Shown one piece after another: positions 17,156 to 26,678 of a stretch of DNA of 64,000 nt. A program made the position numbers and the translations under genes. The notes beneath the pieces were generated by a model. It had not been told where the DNA came from, did no database searches, and worked only from the letters and a program-made list of their open reading frames with translations. This DNA is from Martelella endophytica (GTDB taxonomy: Bacteria > Pseudomonadota > Alphaproteobacteria > Rhizobiales > Rhizobiaceae): assembly GCF_000960975.1 (NCBI RefSeq), contig NZ_CP010803.1, positions 434,001 to 498,000 of the forward strand. The letters are read 5' to 3'. The first letter of the stretch is position 1. Each line of letters begins with the position of its first letter.

Positions 17156-17911
17156 TCAGTTCCCGTCAAGAAGCGTCAGCACCAGCGGACCGTTACGGGT
17201 CGCGACGATGGTGTGCTCGAACTGGACGGTCAGCGCCCGCGGCACGGAATAGAGCACCCATTCGCGCTCCTCTTCCTCGGCCCATTCACCACCCAGCGAC
17301 AGAAACGGCTCGACCGTGAACACCTGCCCCTCGGCAATCGTCCGCCGCTCGGCACGATCCGGCCAGGTGGAAAGCTCCGACGGCTCCTCATGCAGCGACC
17401 GGCCGACGCCGTGGCTTGCAAGGTTGCGGATCAGCGAATAGCGGTTTTTCCTGGCGAAGTCGCCGATCGCGTCGCCGATCTCGGAAAAGCCGGCGCCCGG
17501 CTTCACCTGGTTGATGCCGGTCCACATCGCCCGCTTGCCGTCGCGGCACAGGCGCTTGATCTTGGAAGTCACAGGCGGCACCGCGAAAGAGGCGCCGGTA
17601 TCGGAAAAGAAGCCGTTCTTCTCCGCCGACACATCGATATTGACGAGATCGCCCGGGCGGATCGCCCGGTCGCCCGGAATGCCGTGAGCGACCTCCTCGT
17701 TGACGGAAATGCAGGTGGCGCCGGGAAACTGGTAGGTCACCTCCGGCGCGGAACGGGCGCCGTTATCATCGAGCACCTTGCGGCCGATGTTATCGAGTTC
17801 CAGCGTGGTGATGCCGGGCTCGAGCGCCTTCGCCATCACTTCAACCGCGGTCGCGCAAATACGGCCGATGTCTTTCAGCGCCGCGAGCTCGTCTTCCGTT
17901 TCGATAATCAT
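17156..17911 (-). CDS. map: Type I methionine aminopeptidase
   Basis: 251 residues, the size of a minimal type I enzyme. All five metal ligands can be read: D93, D104, H167, E201 and E232, with substrate-contacting H76 in VAHGIPG. It removes the initiator Met from nascent proteins. Many rhizobia carry two map genes; this form, with the short N-terminus and LLM oxidoreductase neighbour (21 bases upstream), looks like the second paralogue rather than the radC-linked one. That last point is inference. Confidence 0.93.
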   Translation of the reverse strand: MIIETEDELAALKDIGRICATAVEVMAKALEPGITTLELDNIGRKVLDDNGARSAPEVTYQFPGATCISVNEEVAHGIPGDRAIRPGDLVNIDVSAEKNGFFSDTGASFAVPPVTSKIKRLCRDGKRAMWTGINQVKPGAGFSEIGDAIGDFARKNRYSLIRNLASHGVGRSLHEEPSELSTWPDRAERRTIAEGQVFTVEPFLSLGGEWAEEEEREWVLYSVPRALTVQFEHTIVATRNGPLVLTLLDGN

Positions 17912-17932
17912 CCGTCTCTCAGTTCAGCCGTT

Positions 17933-18979
17933 TCAGGCCGGCTTGTCCGTCGCCAGCATGTCCTTCACCATCGGCGCGACCTTCGTGCCGAAGAGTTCGA
18001 TGGCATGCAACAATTCGGCATGGGGCACAAGCCCCACGGCGAACTGGATCATGAACCGATCGAGCCCGAAGATACGCTGGTGAGTGACGATCTTCCTTGC
18101 AAGATCTTCCGGGCTTCCGACAAAGATCGCACCTTCCGGGCCGATCGAGGCATCATATTGCGCCCGGCTCTGCGGGCCCCAGCCACGCTCGCGGCCGATG
18201 CGGTCCATCACCGCCTTCTGCGGCTCGAAGAAGATATCGGCTGCCTGCTGGGTGGTATCGGCGAGAAAGCCGTGGACGGAGATCGCACGCTTCAGTGTCG
18301 CAGGATCGTGGCCCGCCTGTTCGCCGGCCTGGCGGTGGATATCGAAAAGCGGCGCAAACCGGCGCGGCTGGCCGCCGAGGATGGCGATGATCAGCGGCAG
18401 GCCGAGGAAGCCGGCGCGCGCCATTGACTGCGGCGTGCCGCCGGCGGCGATCCACACCGGCAGCGGGTTCTGCACCGGACGCGGATAGACGCCGAGATTG
18501 TTGATCGGCGGCCGGGTCTTGCCGGACCACGTGACCTTCTCGTTTTCGCGGATCTTCAGAAGAAGATCGATCTTCTCCTCGAACAGCGCGTCATAGGCCT
18601 CCAGCGGATAGCCGAACAGCGGGAAGCTTTCGATAAAGGAGCCCCGCCCCGCCATGATTTCCGCCCGACCGCCCGAAACCAGATCGACGGAGGAAAACTG
18701 CTGGAACACGCGTACCGGATCGTCGGAGGAAAGGATCGACACCGCGCTGGTGAGGCGGATGTTCTTCGTCTGCGCCGCAGCGGCGGCAAGCACGGTGGCG
18801 GGCGATGAGATGAGATAGTCGACGCGGTGATGCTCGCCGAGGCCGAAGACGTCGAGCCCGACCTCATCGGCAAGCCTGATCTCCGCCATCAGCTCCTTCA
18901 TCCGCCGCTCGGCCTCGCGACCCCGGTCGATACCGTCAGACGGGTCGACGTCGGCAAATGTGAAAACACCCAGTTCCAT
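17933..18979 (-). CDS. LLM-class flavin-dependent oxidoreductase
   Basis: 348 residues with the bacterial-luciferase-like TIM barrel: MELGVFTFAD start, GEHHR near 49, AVSILSSDDPVRVFQQFSSVDLVSGGRAEIMAGRGSF around 80-115, and PVWIAAGGTPQSM near 175. The family uses FMN or F420 with reduced flavin supplied by partner reductases; the SSVDLVSGGRAEIMAGRG block is typical of the FMN group found in rhizobia. Substrate is unknown. It precedes map by 21 bases and is divergent from a membrane-protein gene at 19209. Confidence 0.85.
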   Translation of the reverse strand: MELGVFTFADVDPSDGIDRGREAERRMKELMAEIRLADEVGLDVFGLGEHHRVDYLISSPATVLAAAAAQTKNIRLTSAVSILSSDDPVRVFQQFSSVDLVSGGRAEIMAGRGSFIESFPLFGYPLEAYDALFEEKIDLLLKIRENEKVTWSGKTRPPINNLGVYPRPVQNPLPVWIAAGGTPQSMARAGFLGLPLIIAILGGQPRRFAPLFDIHRQAGEQAGHDPATLKRAISVHGFLADTTQQAADIFFEPQKAVMDRIGRERGWGPQSRAQYDASIGPEGAIFVGSPEDLARKIVTHQRIFGLDRFMIQFAVGLVPHAELLHAIELFGTKVAPMVKDMLATDKPA

Positions 18980-19208
18980 GATCCATCCCTTTCAGTGCCG
19001 GAGGGCACAAATGCGGTTTATCAGGATATGGAGCAATCGGAGCGGAATGTCATTGCCCGACCGGGGTTGACGCATTGTTCAGCTATCGTGATCTGCGCTT
19101 GCCGGCAACGTCCCACCCTCCGACAAAGACCTGCGATGCCACCGCGTTGAAATACGCGCATGACACCTGCAAGATGGGCAAGGGGAAAGCAGCGGAGAGC
19201 GAGGGGCG

Positions 19209-19721
19209 ATGGAATATGATGAATGCGCGGCATCCGTCGGATGCGCCAGCGTGATGGCGCCTGTGTTCGGATTGTTCTTGACGCTGTTCTATATCGCGAT
19301 GGTCGCTATCCTGGACATCGGGCAGGCCAATCTCGGCTCTTCGCTCAGGGTGTTTCTGAAAGCCGTTATTCCGTGGGCCAAAGCCTCCGAGGAAGATACC
19401 ACGAAAGGCGGTCACCTGCGCTATTCCTTCCGTGTTCTGCTGCGCGCGGCTGCCCTTTTCGCACTCATCACCTCATTTGCCCTCTTCGCCGCGATGGTGA
19501 CGGAAACGGAGGGAATTGCCTTCGTCGCGATGGCCTTTGCGAGCTTCGTGGCGATCGGCATGCTCGGCAAGCGGGGACGCTCATTCACCATCCGCCTGCC
19601 TTCGAGCGACAGGGAATGGGAGTTCTACCCGGTCGTTTCGCTGGTCTGGCATATGCGCAGCGCTGCCTATGTAACGGCATTCTATCTCTTCATGCGCTTC
19701 GCGTCTGAAGTGGACCTCTAG
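19209..19721 (+). CDS. Hypothetical membrane protein
   Basis: 170 residues, family not recognised. Hydrophobic segments lie at about residues 15-37, 78-98, 100-118 and 146-164; a charged loop (KASEEDTTKGGHLRYS) separates the first two. A good ribosome site (GCGAGGGG) precedes the ATG, and codon use matches the neighbouring genes, so it is likely real. It is alone, divergent from the LLM oxidoreductase and upstream of bdhA by about 160 bases. Confidence 0.65.
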   Translation: MEYDECAASVGCASVMAPVFGLFLTLFYIAMVAILDIGQANLGSSLRVFLKAVIPWAKASEEDTTKGGHLRYSFRVLLRAAALFALITSFALFAAMVTETEGIAFVAMAFASFVAIGMLGKRGRSFTIRLPSSDREWEFYPVVSLVWHMRSAAYVTAFYLFMRFASEVDL

Positions 19722-19882
19722 ATCCGGGTGCATTGCGTCGCCTCGAGAGCCAAAGAAAAAACGACCGGCCGGTCAAAATTTTTCGGGACCCGCTGCATTC
19801 AGGGACCTCCGGGCGATTGCATGGCTTACGGATTGCGCTTAACCTTTGTCATAAATCGACAGAACGGAATGAGTTTCAGGAC

Positions 19883-20659
19883 ATGGCGCGCACCGTCGTT
19901 ATCACTGGTTCAACGAGCGGCATCGGGCTCGGCATCGCCGCAGGCTTCGCGAAGGCCGGCGAAAACATCATGCTGAACGGCTTCGGCAGCGAGGCCGAAA
20001 TCGCGGAGGCCGTCGCAGCGCTTGAAAAGCTCGGCGCGGCGTCCGTCGCCTATCATCCGGCCGACATGACCAAACCCGACGAGATCGCCGACCTGATCGC
20101 CACGGCCGGCAAGACCTTCGGCGGCGTCGATATTCTGGTCAACAATGCCGGCATACAATATGTCAGCGCAATCGAGGATTTTCCGGCCGACAAATGGGAC
20201 CGGATCATCGCGATCAATCTCACCAGTTCCTACCATACCATCCACCACGCCGTGCCGCTGATGAAGAAAGCGGGTTCCGGCCGCATCATCAACGTCGTTT
20301 CGGCCCACGGCCTCGTCGCCTCGCCGTTCAAATCGGCCTATGTCGCGGCCAAGCACGGCATGATGGGGCTGACCAAGACGGTGGCGCTGGAACTGGCGCA
20401 GCAGAGCATCACCGTCAACGCTATCTGTCCCGGCTATGTGCTGACCCCGCTGGTGGAGCGGCAGATCCCCGATACGGCCAAGGCCCGCGGCCTGACCGAG
20501 GAGCAGGTGAAGACCGACGTGCTGCTCGCCGCCCAGCCGACCAAGCAGTTCGTCACGGTGGAGCAGATTGCCGCGGCCGCGCTTTATCTCGCGAGCGATG
20601 CGGCCTCCCAGATCACCGGTACGCATATTTCGATTGATGGCGGCTGGACCGCGCAGTAA
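19883..20659 (+). CDS. bdhA: 3-hydroxybutyrate dehydrogenase
   Basis: 258 residues, a classical short-chain dehydrogenase. The NAD-binding GSTSGIGLG (9-17), NNAG (87-90) and the catalytic S140, Y153 and K157 are all present; the ICPGYVLTPLVERQI segment is typical of BdhA. It oxidises D-3-hydroxybutyrate, released from PHB, to acetoacetate. The ATG at 19883 fits the SDR N-terminus; upstream in-frame residues are not conserved in type. It starts an operon with xdhA and xdhB, as described in Sinorhizobium meliloti, linking storage-polymer use to purine breakdown. Confidence 0.95.
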   Translation: MARTVVITGSTSGIGLGIAAGFAKAGENIMLNGFGSEAEIAEAVAALEKLGAASVAYHPADMTKPDEIADLIATAGKTFGGVDILVNNAGIQYVSAIEDFPADKWDRIIAINLTSSYHTIHHAVPLMKKAGSGRIINVVSAHGLVASPFKSAYVAAKHGMMGLTKTVALELAQQSITVNAICPGYVLTPLVERQIPDTAKARGLTEEQVKTDVLLAAQPTKQFVTVEQIAAAALYLASDAASQITGTHISIDGGWTAQ

Positions 20660-20687
20660 AGCCGGCCACCCTGCTGAAGGACATTTG

Positions 20688-22151
20688 ATGACGATACGTT
20701 TCATACTGAACGACCGCGATGTCGCAATCGACCGGCTTTCGCCAAGCTCGACGCTTCTGGACTATCTGCGCATCGAGCGCCGGTTGACGGGATCGAAGGA
20801 AGGCTGCGCGGAGGGAGACTGCGGCGCCTGCACGGTGCTGGTCGGCCGGCTGGTGCGCGGCAAGCTCGTCTATGAAACGGTCAATGCCTGCATCCGCTTC
20901 ACCGCCTCGCTCAACGCCACACACGTGGTGACGATCGAACATCTGGCCGCAAAGGACGGTACGCTGCACCCGGTCCAGCAGGCGATGGTCGATCTCAACG
21001 GCTCGCAATGCGGCTTTTGCACGCCGGGCATCGTGATGTCGCTCTATGCGCTGTGGATGGAAAACGAGAAGCCCTCGCGCCGCGCCATCGAAAAGGCGCT
21101 GCAGGGCAATCTCTGTCGCTGCACCGGTTACGAGCCGATCATCAAGGCCGCGGAAGCGGCGAGCGCTCACCGGCCGGACCCCGCCTTCGACGCGATCGCC
21201 CGCGAGCGCGACAGCGTCATGACCAGGCTTGCGGCGCTGAAAACGGGCGAGACCATCGTCGTCGGCGACGAGACCTCGCGCGCGATCATTCCGGGCTCGG
21301 TCGCAGCCCTTGCCGAAACGCTTTCCGAATATCGCGATGCCACCATCATCGCCGGCTCGACCGATGTCGGGCTATGGGTAACCAAGCAGATGCGCAAGCT
21401 GAACCCGATGGTGTTCATCAATCATCTGGAAGAGCTGCAGACCATTACCGAGACCGACGACACCTTCATCATCGGTGCGGGCGTCACCTATTCCGAGGCG
21501 CCGCCGGCGCTCGCCGGCAAGATCCCGGCCCTTGCCAGCCTCCTCGACAGGCTCGGCGGCGAACAGGTGCGCAACATGGGCACGATCGGCGGCAATGTCG
21601 CCAATGGTTCCCCGATCGGCGATACGCCACCGGCGCTGATCGCGCTTGGTGCAACGCTGACGCTGCAATCGGCGGAAGGCCATCGCTCGATCTCGCTTCA
21701 GGATTACTTCCTTGATTACGGCAAGCAGGACCGGCGGCCGGGCGAATTCGTGCTCTCCATCACCGTGCCGAAGCTCTCCGAAGGCAGCCGCTACGAGGTC
21801 TACAAGATTTCCAAGCGTCGCGAGGAGGATATTTCCGCCGTCTGTGGCGCCTTCTTCCTGAAGCTTGCCGATGACGGCACGGCCGGGACCATCCGCATTG
21901 CCTTTGGCGGCATGGCCGGTATTCCGAAGCGGGCCTCCCGTGTCGAAGCCGCACTTGCCGGAAAGCCATGGACGATGGAGACGATCGAGGCCGCCCGCGC
22001 CGCCTTCGAAAGCGATTTCACGCCGATGACCGACATGCGCGCGACGGCAGAATACCGGATGCTTTCGGCGAAGAACCTCTTGACGCGCTTCTTTCTCGAA
22101 ACCGGCGGCGAGCGGCACCAGCTTTCCCGTTTCGAAACCGAGGAGGCGTGA
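20688..22151 (+). CDS. xdhA: Xanthine dehydrogenase small subunit (2Fe-2S/FAD)
   Basis: 487 residues from the ATG at 20688. Two [2Fe-2S] clusters are set by C40, C45, C48, C68 and by C108, C111, C143, C145. The FAD domain (about 190-360) contains the TSRAIIPGSVAALAE-type entry, AGSTDVG and NMGTIGGNVANGSPIGD, and a CO-dehydrogenase flavoprotein C-terminal domain follows. With XdhB it oxidises hypoxanthine and xanthine to urate. It starts 28 bases after bdhA and ends two bases before xdhB. Confidence 0.96.
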   Translation: MTIRFILNDRDVAIDRLSPSSTLLDYLRIERRLTGSKEGCAEGDCGACTVLVGRLVRGKLVYETVNACIRFTASLNATHVVTIEHLAAKDGTLHPVQQAMVDLNGSQCGFCTPGIVMSLYALWMENEKPSRRAIEKALQGNLCRCTGYEPIIKAAEAASAHRPDPAFDAIARERDSVMTRLAALKTGETIVVGDETSRAIIPGSVAALAETLSEYRDATIIAGSTDVGLWVTKQMRKLNPMVFINHLEELQTITETDDTFIIGAGVTYSEAPPALAGKIPALASLLDRLGGEQVRNMGTIGGNVANGSPIGDTPPALIALGATLTLQSAEGHRSISLQDYFLDYGKQDRRPGEFVLSITVPKLSEGSRYEVYKISKRREEDISAVCGAFFLKLADDGTAGTIRIAFGGMAGIPKRASRVEAALAGKPWTMETIEAARAAFESDFTPMTDMRATAEYRMLSAKNLLTRFFLETGGERHQLSRFETEEA

Positions 22152-22153
22152 GC

Positions 22154-24493
22154 ATGGACAAGCAGAACGATACCCTGCTGAAGGCCGAAATATCCGGCGG
22201 CATGCATAAGCCTCGCGTTCACGATTCCGCCCACAAGCATGTGGCCGGCACCGCCGAATATATCGATGACATTCCCGAACCCGCCGGCCTGCTGCATGTC
22301 GGCCTCGGCCTTTCTGCGCGCCCGCATGCAAAGATCGTGGCAATGGACCTGGAAGCCGTTCGCGCCGCCCCCGGCGTGGTGGCGGTGCTGACCGCGGAGG
22401 ACGTGCCCGGCGTCAACGACATCTCGTCCGGGGGCCATCACGACGAGCCGCTCTTTGCCCATGACGTGGTCGAATATCACGGCCAGATCATCTTCGCTGT
22501 CATCGCCGAAACCCGGCAGCAGGCCCGGTCTGCGGCGCACCTCGCCGAAATCACCTATGAAGACCTGCCGTTCTGGACCAGCGTGCGCGAGGCAATCGCC
22601 AATAACGCGCCGAACGTCATCACCCCGATGACGCTCCAACGCGGCGACGCGACAGCCGCACTGACTGCTGCGCCGAAGCGCATTCAGGGCGAAATGGAAA
22701 TCGGCGGCCAGGAGCACTTCTATCTCGAGGGCCAGATCTCGCTCGCCATTCCCGGCGAAGACGATGAGGTCGCGGTCTGGGCCTCGACCCAGCATCCGAG
22801 CGAGATCCAGCACATCGTCGGCCATGTGCTGGCCATCCCCTCGAACGCCGTCACCGTCTACCAGCGCCGCATGGGCGGCGGCTTCGGCGGCAAGGAAACG
22901 CAGGGCAATGGCTTTGCCGCGATCGCCGCGCTTGCCGCCAAGAAGCTGAACCGCGCCATCAAGGTCCGTCCCGACCGGGACGAGGACATGATGATCACCG
23001 GCAAGCGCCACGATTTCGTGGCCTTCTACGATGTCGGTTTCAGCGATGAGGGCGTCATCGATGCCGTCGACATGACGCTTGCCGCCCGCTGCGGCTTTTC
23101 ATCCGACCTTTCGGGCCCGGTGACCGACCGGACGCTGTTTCACGCCGACAGCTCCTACTACTATCCGAATGTCCACCTCGTCTCGCGTCCGCTGAAGACC
23201 CATACCTGCTCGAACACCGCCTATCGCGGTTTCGGCGGGCCGCAGGGCATGCTTGCCGGCGAACGGATGATCGAGGAAATCGCCTACGCGCTCGGCAAGG
23301 ACCCGCTCGATATCCGCAAGGCCAATTTCTACGGCGACAATGCTTCCGGCCGCGATGTAACGCCCTACCATCAGACGGTGGAGGACAACATCATCCTGCC
23401 GCTGGTCGAGGAACTCGAGACAAGCGCCGACTATCGCGCCCGCCGGCAGGCGATCATCGATTTCAACAAGAAGAGCCCGGTCATCAAAAAGGGCATCGCG
23501 CTGACGCCGGTGAAGTTCGGCATCTCGTTCACCATGACCGCCTTCAACCAGGCGGGCGCCCTCGTCCACGTCTATCAGGACGGCTCGGTGCAGCTCAATC
23601 ATGGCGGCACGGAGATGGGCCAGGGGCTCTACATCAAGGTCGCGCAGGTCGTCGCCGACGTCTTCAAGATCGACCTCGAAAAGATAAAGATCACCGCGAC
23701 GACGACCGGCAAGGTGCCGAACACCTCGGCCACGGCCGCCTCCTCCGGCTCCGACCTCAACGGCATGGCGGCCTATAACGGCGCGATGCAGATCCGCGAC
23801 CGGCTGGCAGCCTTTGCCGCCGAGCACTGGCAGGTTTCACCCGAAGACATCGCGTTCCTGCCGAACCGCGTGCGCATCGGCACCGAGGAAATCCCCTTCC
23901 CGGATCTCGTCAAGAAGGCCTATTTCGCCCGCGTCCAGCTTTCGGCGGCCGGTTTCTACAAGACCCCGAAGATCCACTGGGACCGCGCCGCCGGCAAGGG
24001 CCGGCCGTTCTACTATTTCGCCTATGGCGCGGCCTGCACAGAAGTGTCGATCGACACGCTGACCGGCGAATACATGTTCGACCGCACCGACATCCTCCAC
24101 GATGCCGGCCGCTCGCTGAACCCGACGATCGACATCGGCCAGATCGAGGGCGGCTTCGTGCAGGGCATGGGCTGGCTGACGACCGAAGAACTCTGGTGGG
24201 ACGACAAGGGGCGGCTCAGAACCCATGCGCCCTCCACCTACAAGATCCCGCTCGCCTCCGACCGGCCGAAGATCTTCAACGTCAAGCTTGCGGATTTCGG
24301 CGAAAACCGCGAGCCGACGATCGGCCGCTCCAAGGCCGTCGGCGAACCGCCCTTCATGCTGGCGATCTCCGCACTGGAGGCGATCTCCATGGCTGTCGCA
24401 AGCGTTGCAGACTACCGCATCTGCCCGAAACTCGATGCACCGGCCACACCGGAGCGCGTACTGATGGCGGTGGAGCGGATGAAGAAGGCCTGA
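22154..24493 (+). CDS. xdhB: Xanthine dehydrogenase molybdopterin-binding subunit
   Basis: 779 residues, full length, from the ATG at 22154 (GAGGAGG precedes it). It carries the aldehyde oxidase/xanthine dehydrogenase a/b hammerhead and molybdopterin domains: QEHFYLEGQ near 190, RRMGGGFGGKE near 238-248, YRGFGGPQG near 357, GGTEMGQGL near 490 and the C-terminal KAVGEPPFML with the catalytic Glu. It holds the Mo-MPT site of xanthine oxidation. It is followed after three bases by xdhC. Confidence 0.97.
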   Translation: MDKQNDTLLKAEISGGMHKPRVHDSAHKHVAGTAEYIDDIPEPAGLLHVGLGLSARPHAKIVAMDLEAVRAAPGVVAVLTAEDVPGVNDISSGGHHDEPLFAHDVVEYHGQIIFAVIAETRQQARSAAHLAEITYEDLPFWTSVREAIANNAPNVITPMTLQRGDATAALTAAPKRIQGEMEIGGQEHFYLEGQISLAIPGEDDEVAVWASTQHPSEIQHIVGHVLAIPSNAVTVYQRRMGGGFGGKETQGNGFAAIAALAAKKLNRAIKVRPDRDEDMMITGKRHDFVAFYDVGFSDEGVIDAVDMTLAARCGFSSDLSGPVTDRTLFHADSSYYYPNVHLVSRPLKTHTCSNTAYRGFGGPQGMLAGERMIEEIAYALGKDPLDIRKANFYGDNASGRDVTPYHQTVEDNIILPLVEELETSADYRARRQAIIDFNKKSPVIKKGIALTPVKFGISFTMTAFNQAGALVHVYQDGSVQLNHGGTEMGQGLYIKVAQVVADVFKIDLEKIKITATTTGKVPNTSATAASSGSDLNGMAAYNGAMQIRDRLAAFAAEHWQVSPEDIAFLPNRVRIGTEEIPFPDLVKKAYFARVQLSAAGFYKTPKIHWDRAAGKGRPFYYFAYGAACTEVSIDTLTGEYMFDRTDILHDAGRSLNPTIDIGQIEGGFVQGMGWLTTEELWWDDKGRLRTHAPSTYKIPLASDRPKIFNVKLADFGENREPTIGRSKAVGEPPFMLAISALEAISMAVASVADYRICPKLDAPATPERVLMAVERMKKA

Positions 24494-24496
24494 GCC

Positions 24497-25321
24497 ATGC
24501 AGGAAGCCGCCATTTTTCGGCAGTTCCTGGCCGAAAACCCGGATGCCGTGATCGTCACGGTGGCCAGCGTCAAAGGCTCGACCCCACGCGAGGCAGGCGC
24601 CGTGATGGTCGTGTCGGCCACTTCGGCCTGCGGCACGATCGGCGGCGGGCAGCTTGAATATATGGCCATCGATCACGCACGGGCTATGCTTGCCGGACGG
24701 CCGATGGAGCGGCAGCTCGATATCGCGCTCGGCCCGGAAATCGGCCAGTGCTGCGGTGGCCGCACCCTGATTTCCTTCGCCTCCGCAGATGAACAGACGA
24801 CGGAAGCGTTGCTTGCGGCAATGGATGCGAAAGAAGCCCGCCAGCCCGCCGTCTTCATCTTCGGTGGTGGCCATGTCGGCGATGCTCTGGCCACCGCCCT
24901 CATGCCGCTTCCCTTCCATGTGACCATGGTCGAGACGCGGGCCGAAATGTTGGAAAACCTGCCCGACGGCATCGCCCGGCGACTTTCGCCGATGCCCGAG
25001 GCAGAAGTGGCGAATATTCCTGCCGGTGGCGCGGCCGTCATCCTCACCCACGACCATGCGCTGGATTTCCTGATCGCCAACGAGGCGCTGAGGCGGGACG
25101 ACCTTGCCTATTGCGGCATGATCGGATCGAAAACCAAGCGGGCGACCTATCTCAGCCATGCCCGCAGCGAAAGCCTGAGCGAACACGAACTTGCCCGCCT
25201 CACCATGCCCGTCGGTGGCCGCACCATTGCCGACAAAAGACCGGCCGTGATTGCCGCACTGGTTGCATCTGAACTAATTTACGCCATCGCTGCCGTAAAA
25301 GCGGGCAGCCTGCCTGCCTGA
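24497..25321 (+). CDS. xdhC: Xanthine dehydrogenase accessory protein XdhC
   Basis: 274 residues. N-terminal XdhC/CoxI domain with VKGSTPREAGA (26-36), GTIGGGQLE and a CCGG motif (QCCGGRT near 85-92) that handles the molybdenum cofactor; C-terminal Rossmann-like domain with FGGGHVGDAL near 123-132 and CGMIGSKTKR near 213. XdhC binds and sulfurates Mo-MPT and inserts it into XdhB. It is the last gene of the bdhA-xdhABC run. Confidence 0.95.
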   Translation: MQEAAIFRQFLAENPDAVIVTVASVKGSTPREAGAVMVVSATSACGTIGGGQLEYMAIDHARAMLAGRPMERQLDIALGPEIGQCCGGRTLISFASADEQTTEALLAAMDAKEARQPAVFIFGGGHVGDALATALMPLPFHVTMVETRAEMLENLPDGIARRLSPMPEAEVANIPAGGAAVILTHDHALDFLIANEALRRDDLAYCGMIGSKTKRATYLSHARSESLSEHELARLTMPVGGRTIADKRPAVIAALVASELIYAIAAVKAGSLPA

Positions 25322-25436
25322 AAGGCAACCACACCACAAAGCCCTATCTCTTTGCGTTTCTTTGCAAAACAGAGCTTTTTTTTCGCGCCGGAATTGCGCA
25401 TCATTCTTCACGTAAAGGTTATTGGGGGCACAATTC

Positions 25437-26678
25437 ATGTTTGAACTCGCCATCGTTTGGGAATGGGCGCAATTTGCCGTGCGCTGGCTCCACGTGGTCA
25501 CCGCGATCGCCTGGATCGGATCTTCCTTCTATTTCGTCGCGCTCGATCTCGGGCTGGTGAAGCGGCCGGGACTGCCCGAGGGGGTTTCGGGCGAGGAATG
25601 GCAGGTCCATGGTGGCGGCTTCTATCACCTGCAGAAATACATGGTGGCCCCCGCCAACATGCCGGAGCACCTCGTCTGGTTCAAATGGGAATCCTACATG
25701 ACCTGGGTTTCCGGCTTCCTGATGCTGGTCCTGGTCTATTACGGTGGCGCCGACCTGTTCCTGGTCAATCGCAGCGTGCTTGATGTCTCGGCCCCGATCG
25801 CCATCCTGATATCGCTGGCATCATTGTCGATCGGCTGGTTGTTCTATCACTACCTCTGCAAATCGCCGCTCGGAAAGCACACCGTGCTGCTGATGCTGCT
25901 GCTCTACGTGCTGCTGATCTTCATGGCCTGGGGTTATACCCACCTCTTCACCGGCCGCGCCGCCTTCCTGCACATGGGCGCCTTCACCGCGACGATCATG
26001 ACGGCGAACGTGTTCTTCGTCATCATCCCCAACCAGAAGATCGTGGTGGCGGATCTGAAGGCCGGACGAACGCCGGACCCGAGGCTCGGCAAGGAGGCCA
26101 AGCAGCGCTCGACCCACAACAACTACCTGACCCTGCCGGTCATCTTCTTCATGCTGTCGAACCACTATCCGCTGGCCTTCGCCACCACCTTCAACTGGGT
26201 GATAGCGGCGCTGGTGTTCCTGATGGGCGTCACGATCCGCCACTATTTCAACACCGTGCATGCCCGCAAGGGTGAGCCGAACTGGACCTGGCTGCTGACG
26301 GCAATCATCTTCATCGTGATCATGTGGCTTTCGACTTCGCCGCGGATGCTGACATCGGAAAATCCCGACACCGCCGTCGCCCCGGCCTTCGAAAAATTCG
26401 CCGGCGACCCCCATTTCGACGCGGCAAAGCAGATCGTTTCGACCCGCTGTTCCATGTGCCATGCCGCAGAGCCCGTCTATGAGGGCATTCACCGCCCGCC
26501 GCTCGATGTCCGCTTCGAGACCGATTCCGAAATCGCCTCGCGGGCCAACCAGATCTACTTGCAGGCCGGCCGCAGCCATGCCATGCCTCCCGGAAACGTC
26601 ACCGGCATGACGCCGGACGAACGGGAAACGCTCGTCGCCTGGTATCGCTCGAGCGTCAGCGGAAAGAAGAACGAATGA
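25437..26678 (+). CDS. puuD: Membrane urate hydroxylase with cytochrome c domain
   Basis: 413 residues from the ATG at 25437. The N-terminal two thirds hold eight or so membrane segments of the DUF989 urate hydroxylase domain (MFELAIVWEWAQFAVRWLHV with early WLH). The C-terminal part is a cytochrome c domain with C338-x2-C341-H342 (CSMCH) and a likely axial Met383 in HAMPPG. PuuD hydroxylates urate to 5-hydroxyisourate and passes electrons to the respiratory chain instead of making hydrogen peroxide. guaD overlaps its end by four bases. Confidence 0.96.
   Translation: MFELAIVWEWAQFAVRWLHVVTAIAWIGSSFYFVALDLGLVKRPGLPEGVSGEEWQVHGGGFYHLQKYMVAPANMPEHLVWFKWESYMTWVSGFLMLVLVYYGGADLFLVNRSVLDVSAPIAILISLASLSIGWLFYHYLCKSPLGKHTVLLMLLLYVLLIFMAWGYTHLFTGRAAFLHMGAFTATIMTANVFFVIIPNQKIVVADLKAGRTPDPRLGKEAKQRSTHNNYLTLPVIFFMLSNHYPLAFATTFNWVIAALVFLMGVTIRHYFNTVHARKGEPNWTWLLTAIIFIVIMWLSTSPRMLTSENPDTAVAPAFEKFAGDPHFDAAKQIVSTRCSMCHAAEPVYEGIHRPPLDVRFETDSEIASRANQIYLQAGRSHAMPPGNVTGMTPDERETLVAWYRSSVSGKKNE

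Noticed and set aside
25333..25436. TTTGC-N8-GCAAA inverted repeat before puuD
   Set aside because: Only five-base arms in an A/T-rich stretch; too weak to call an operator.
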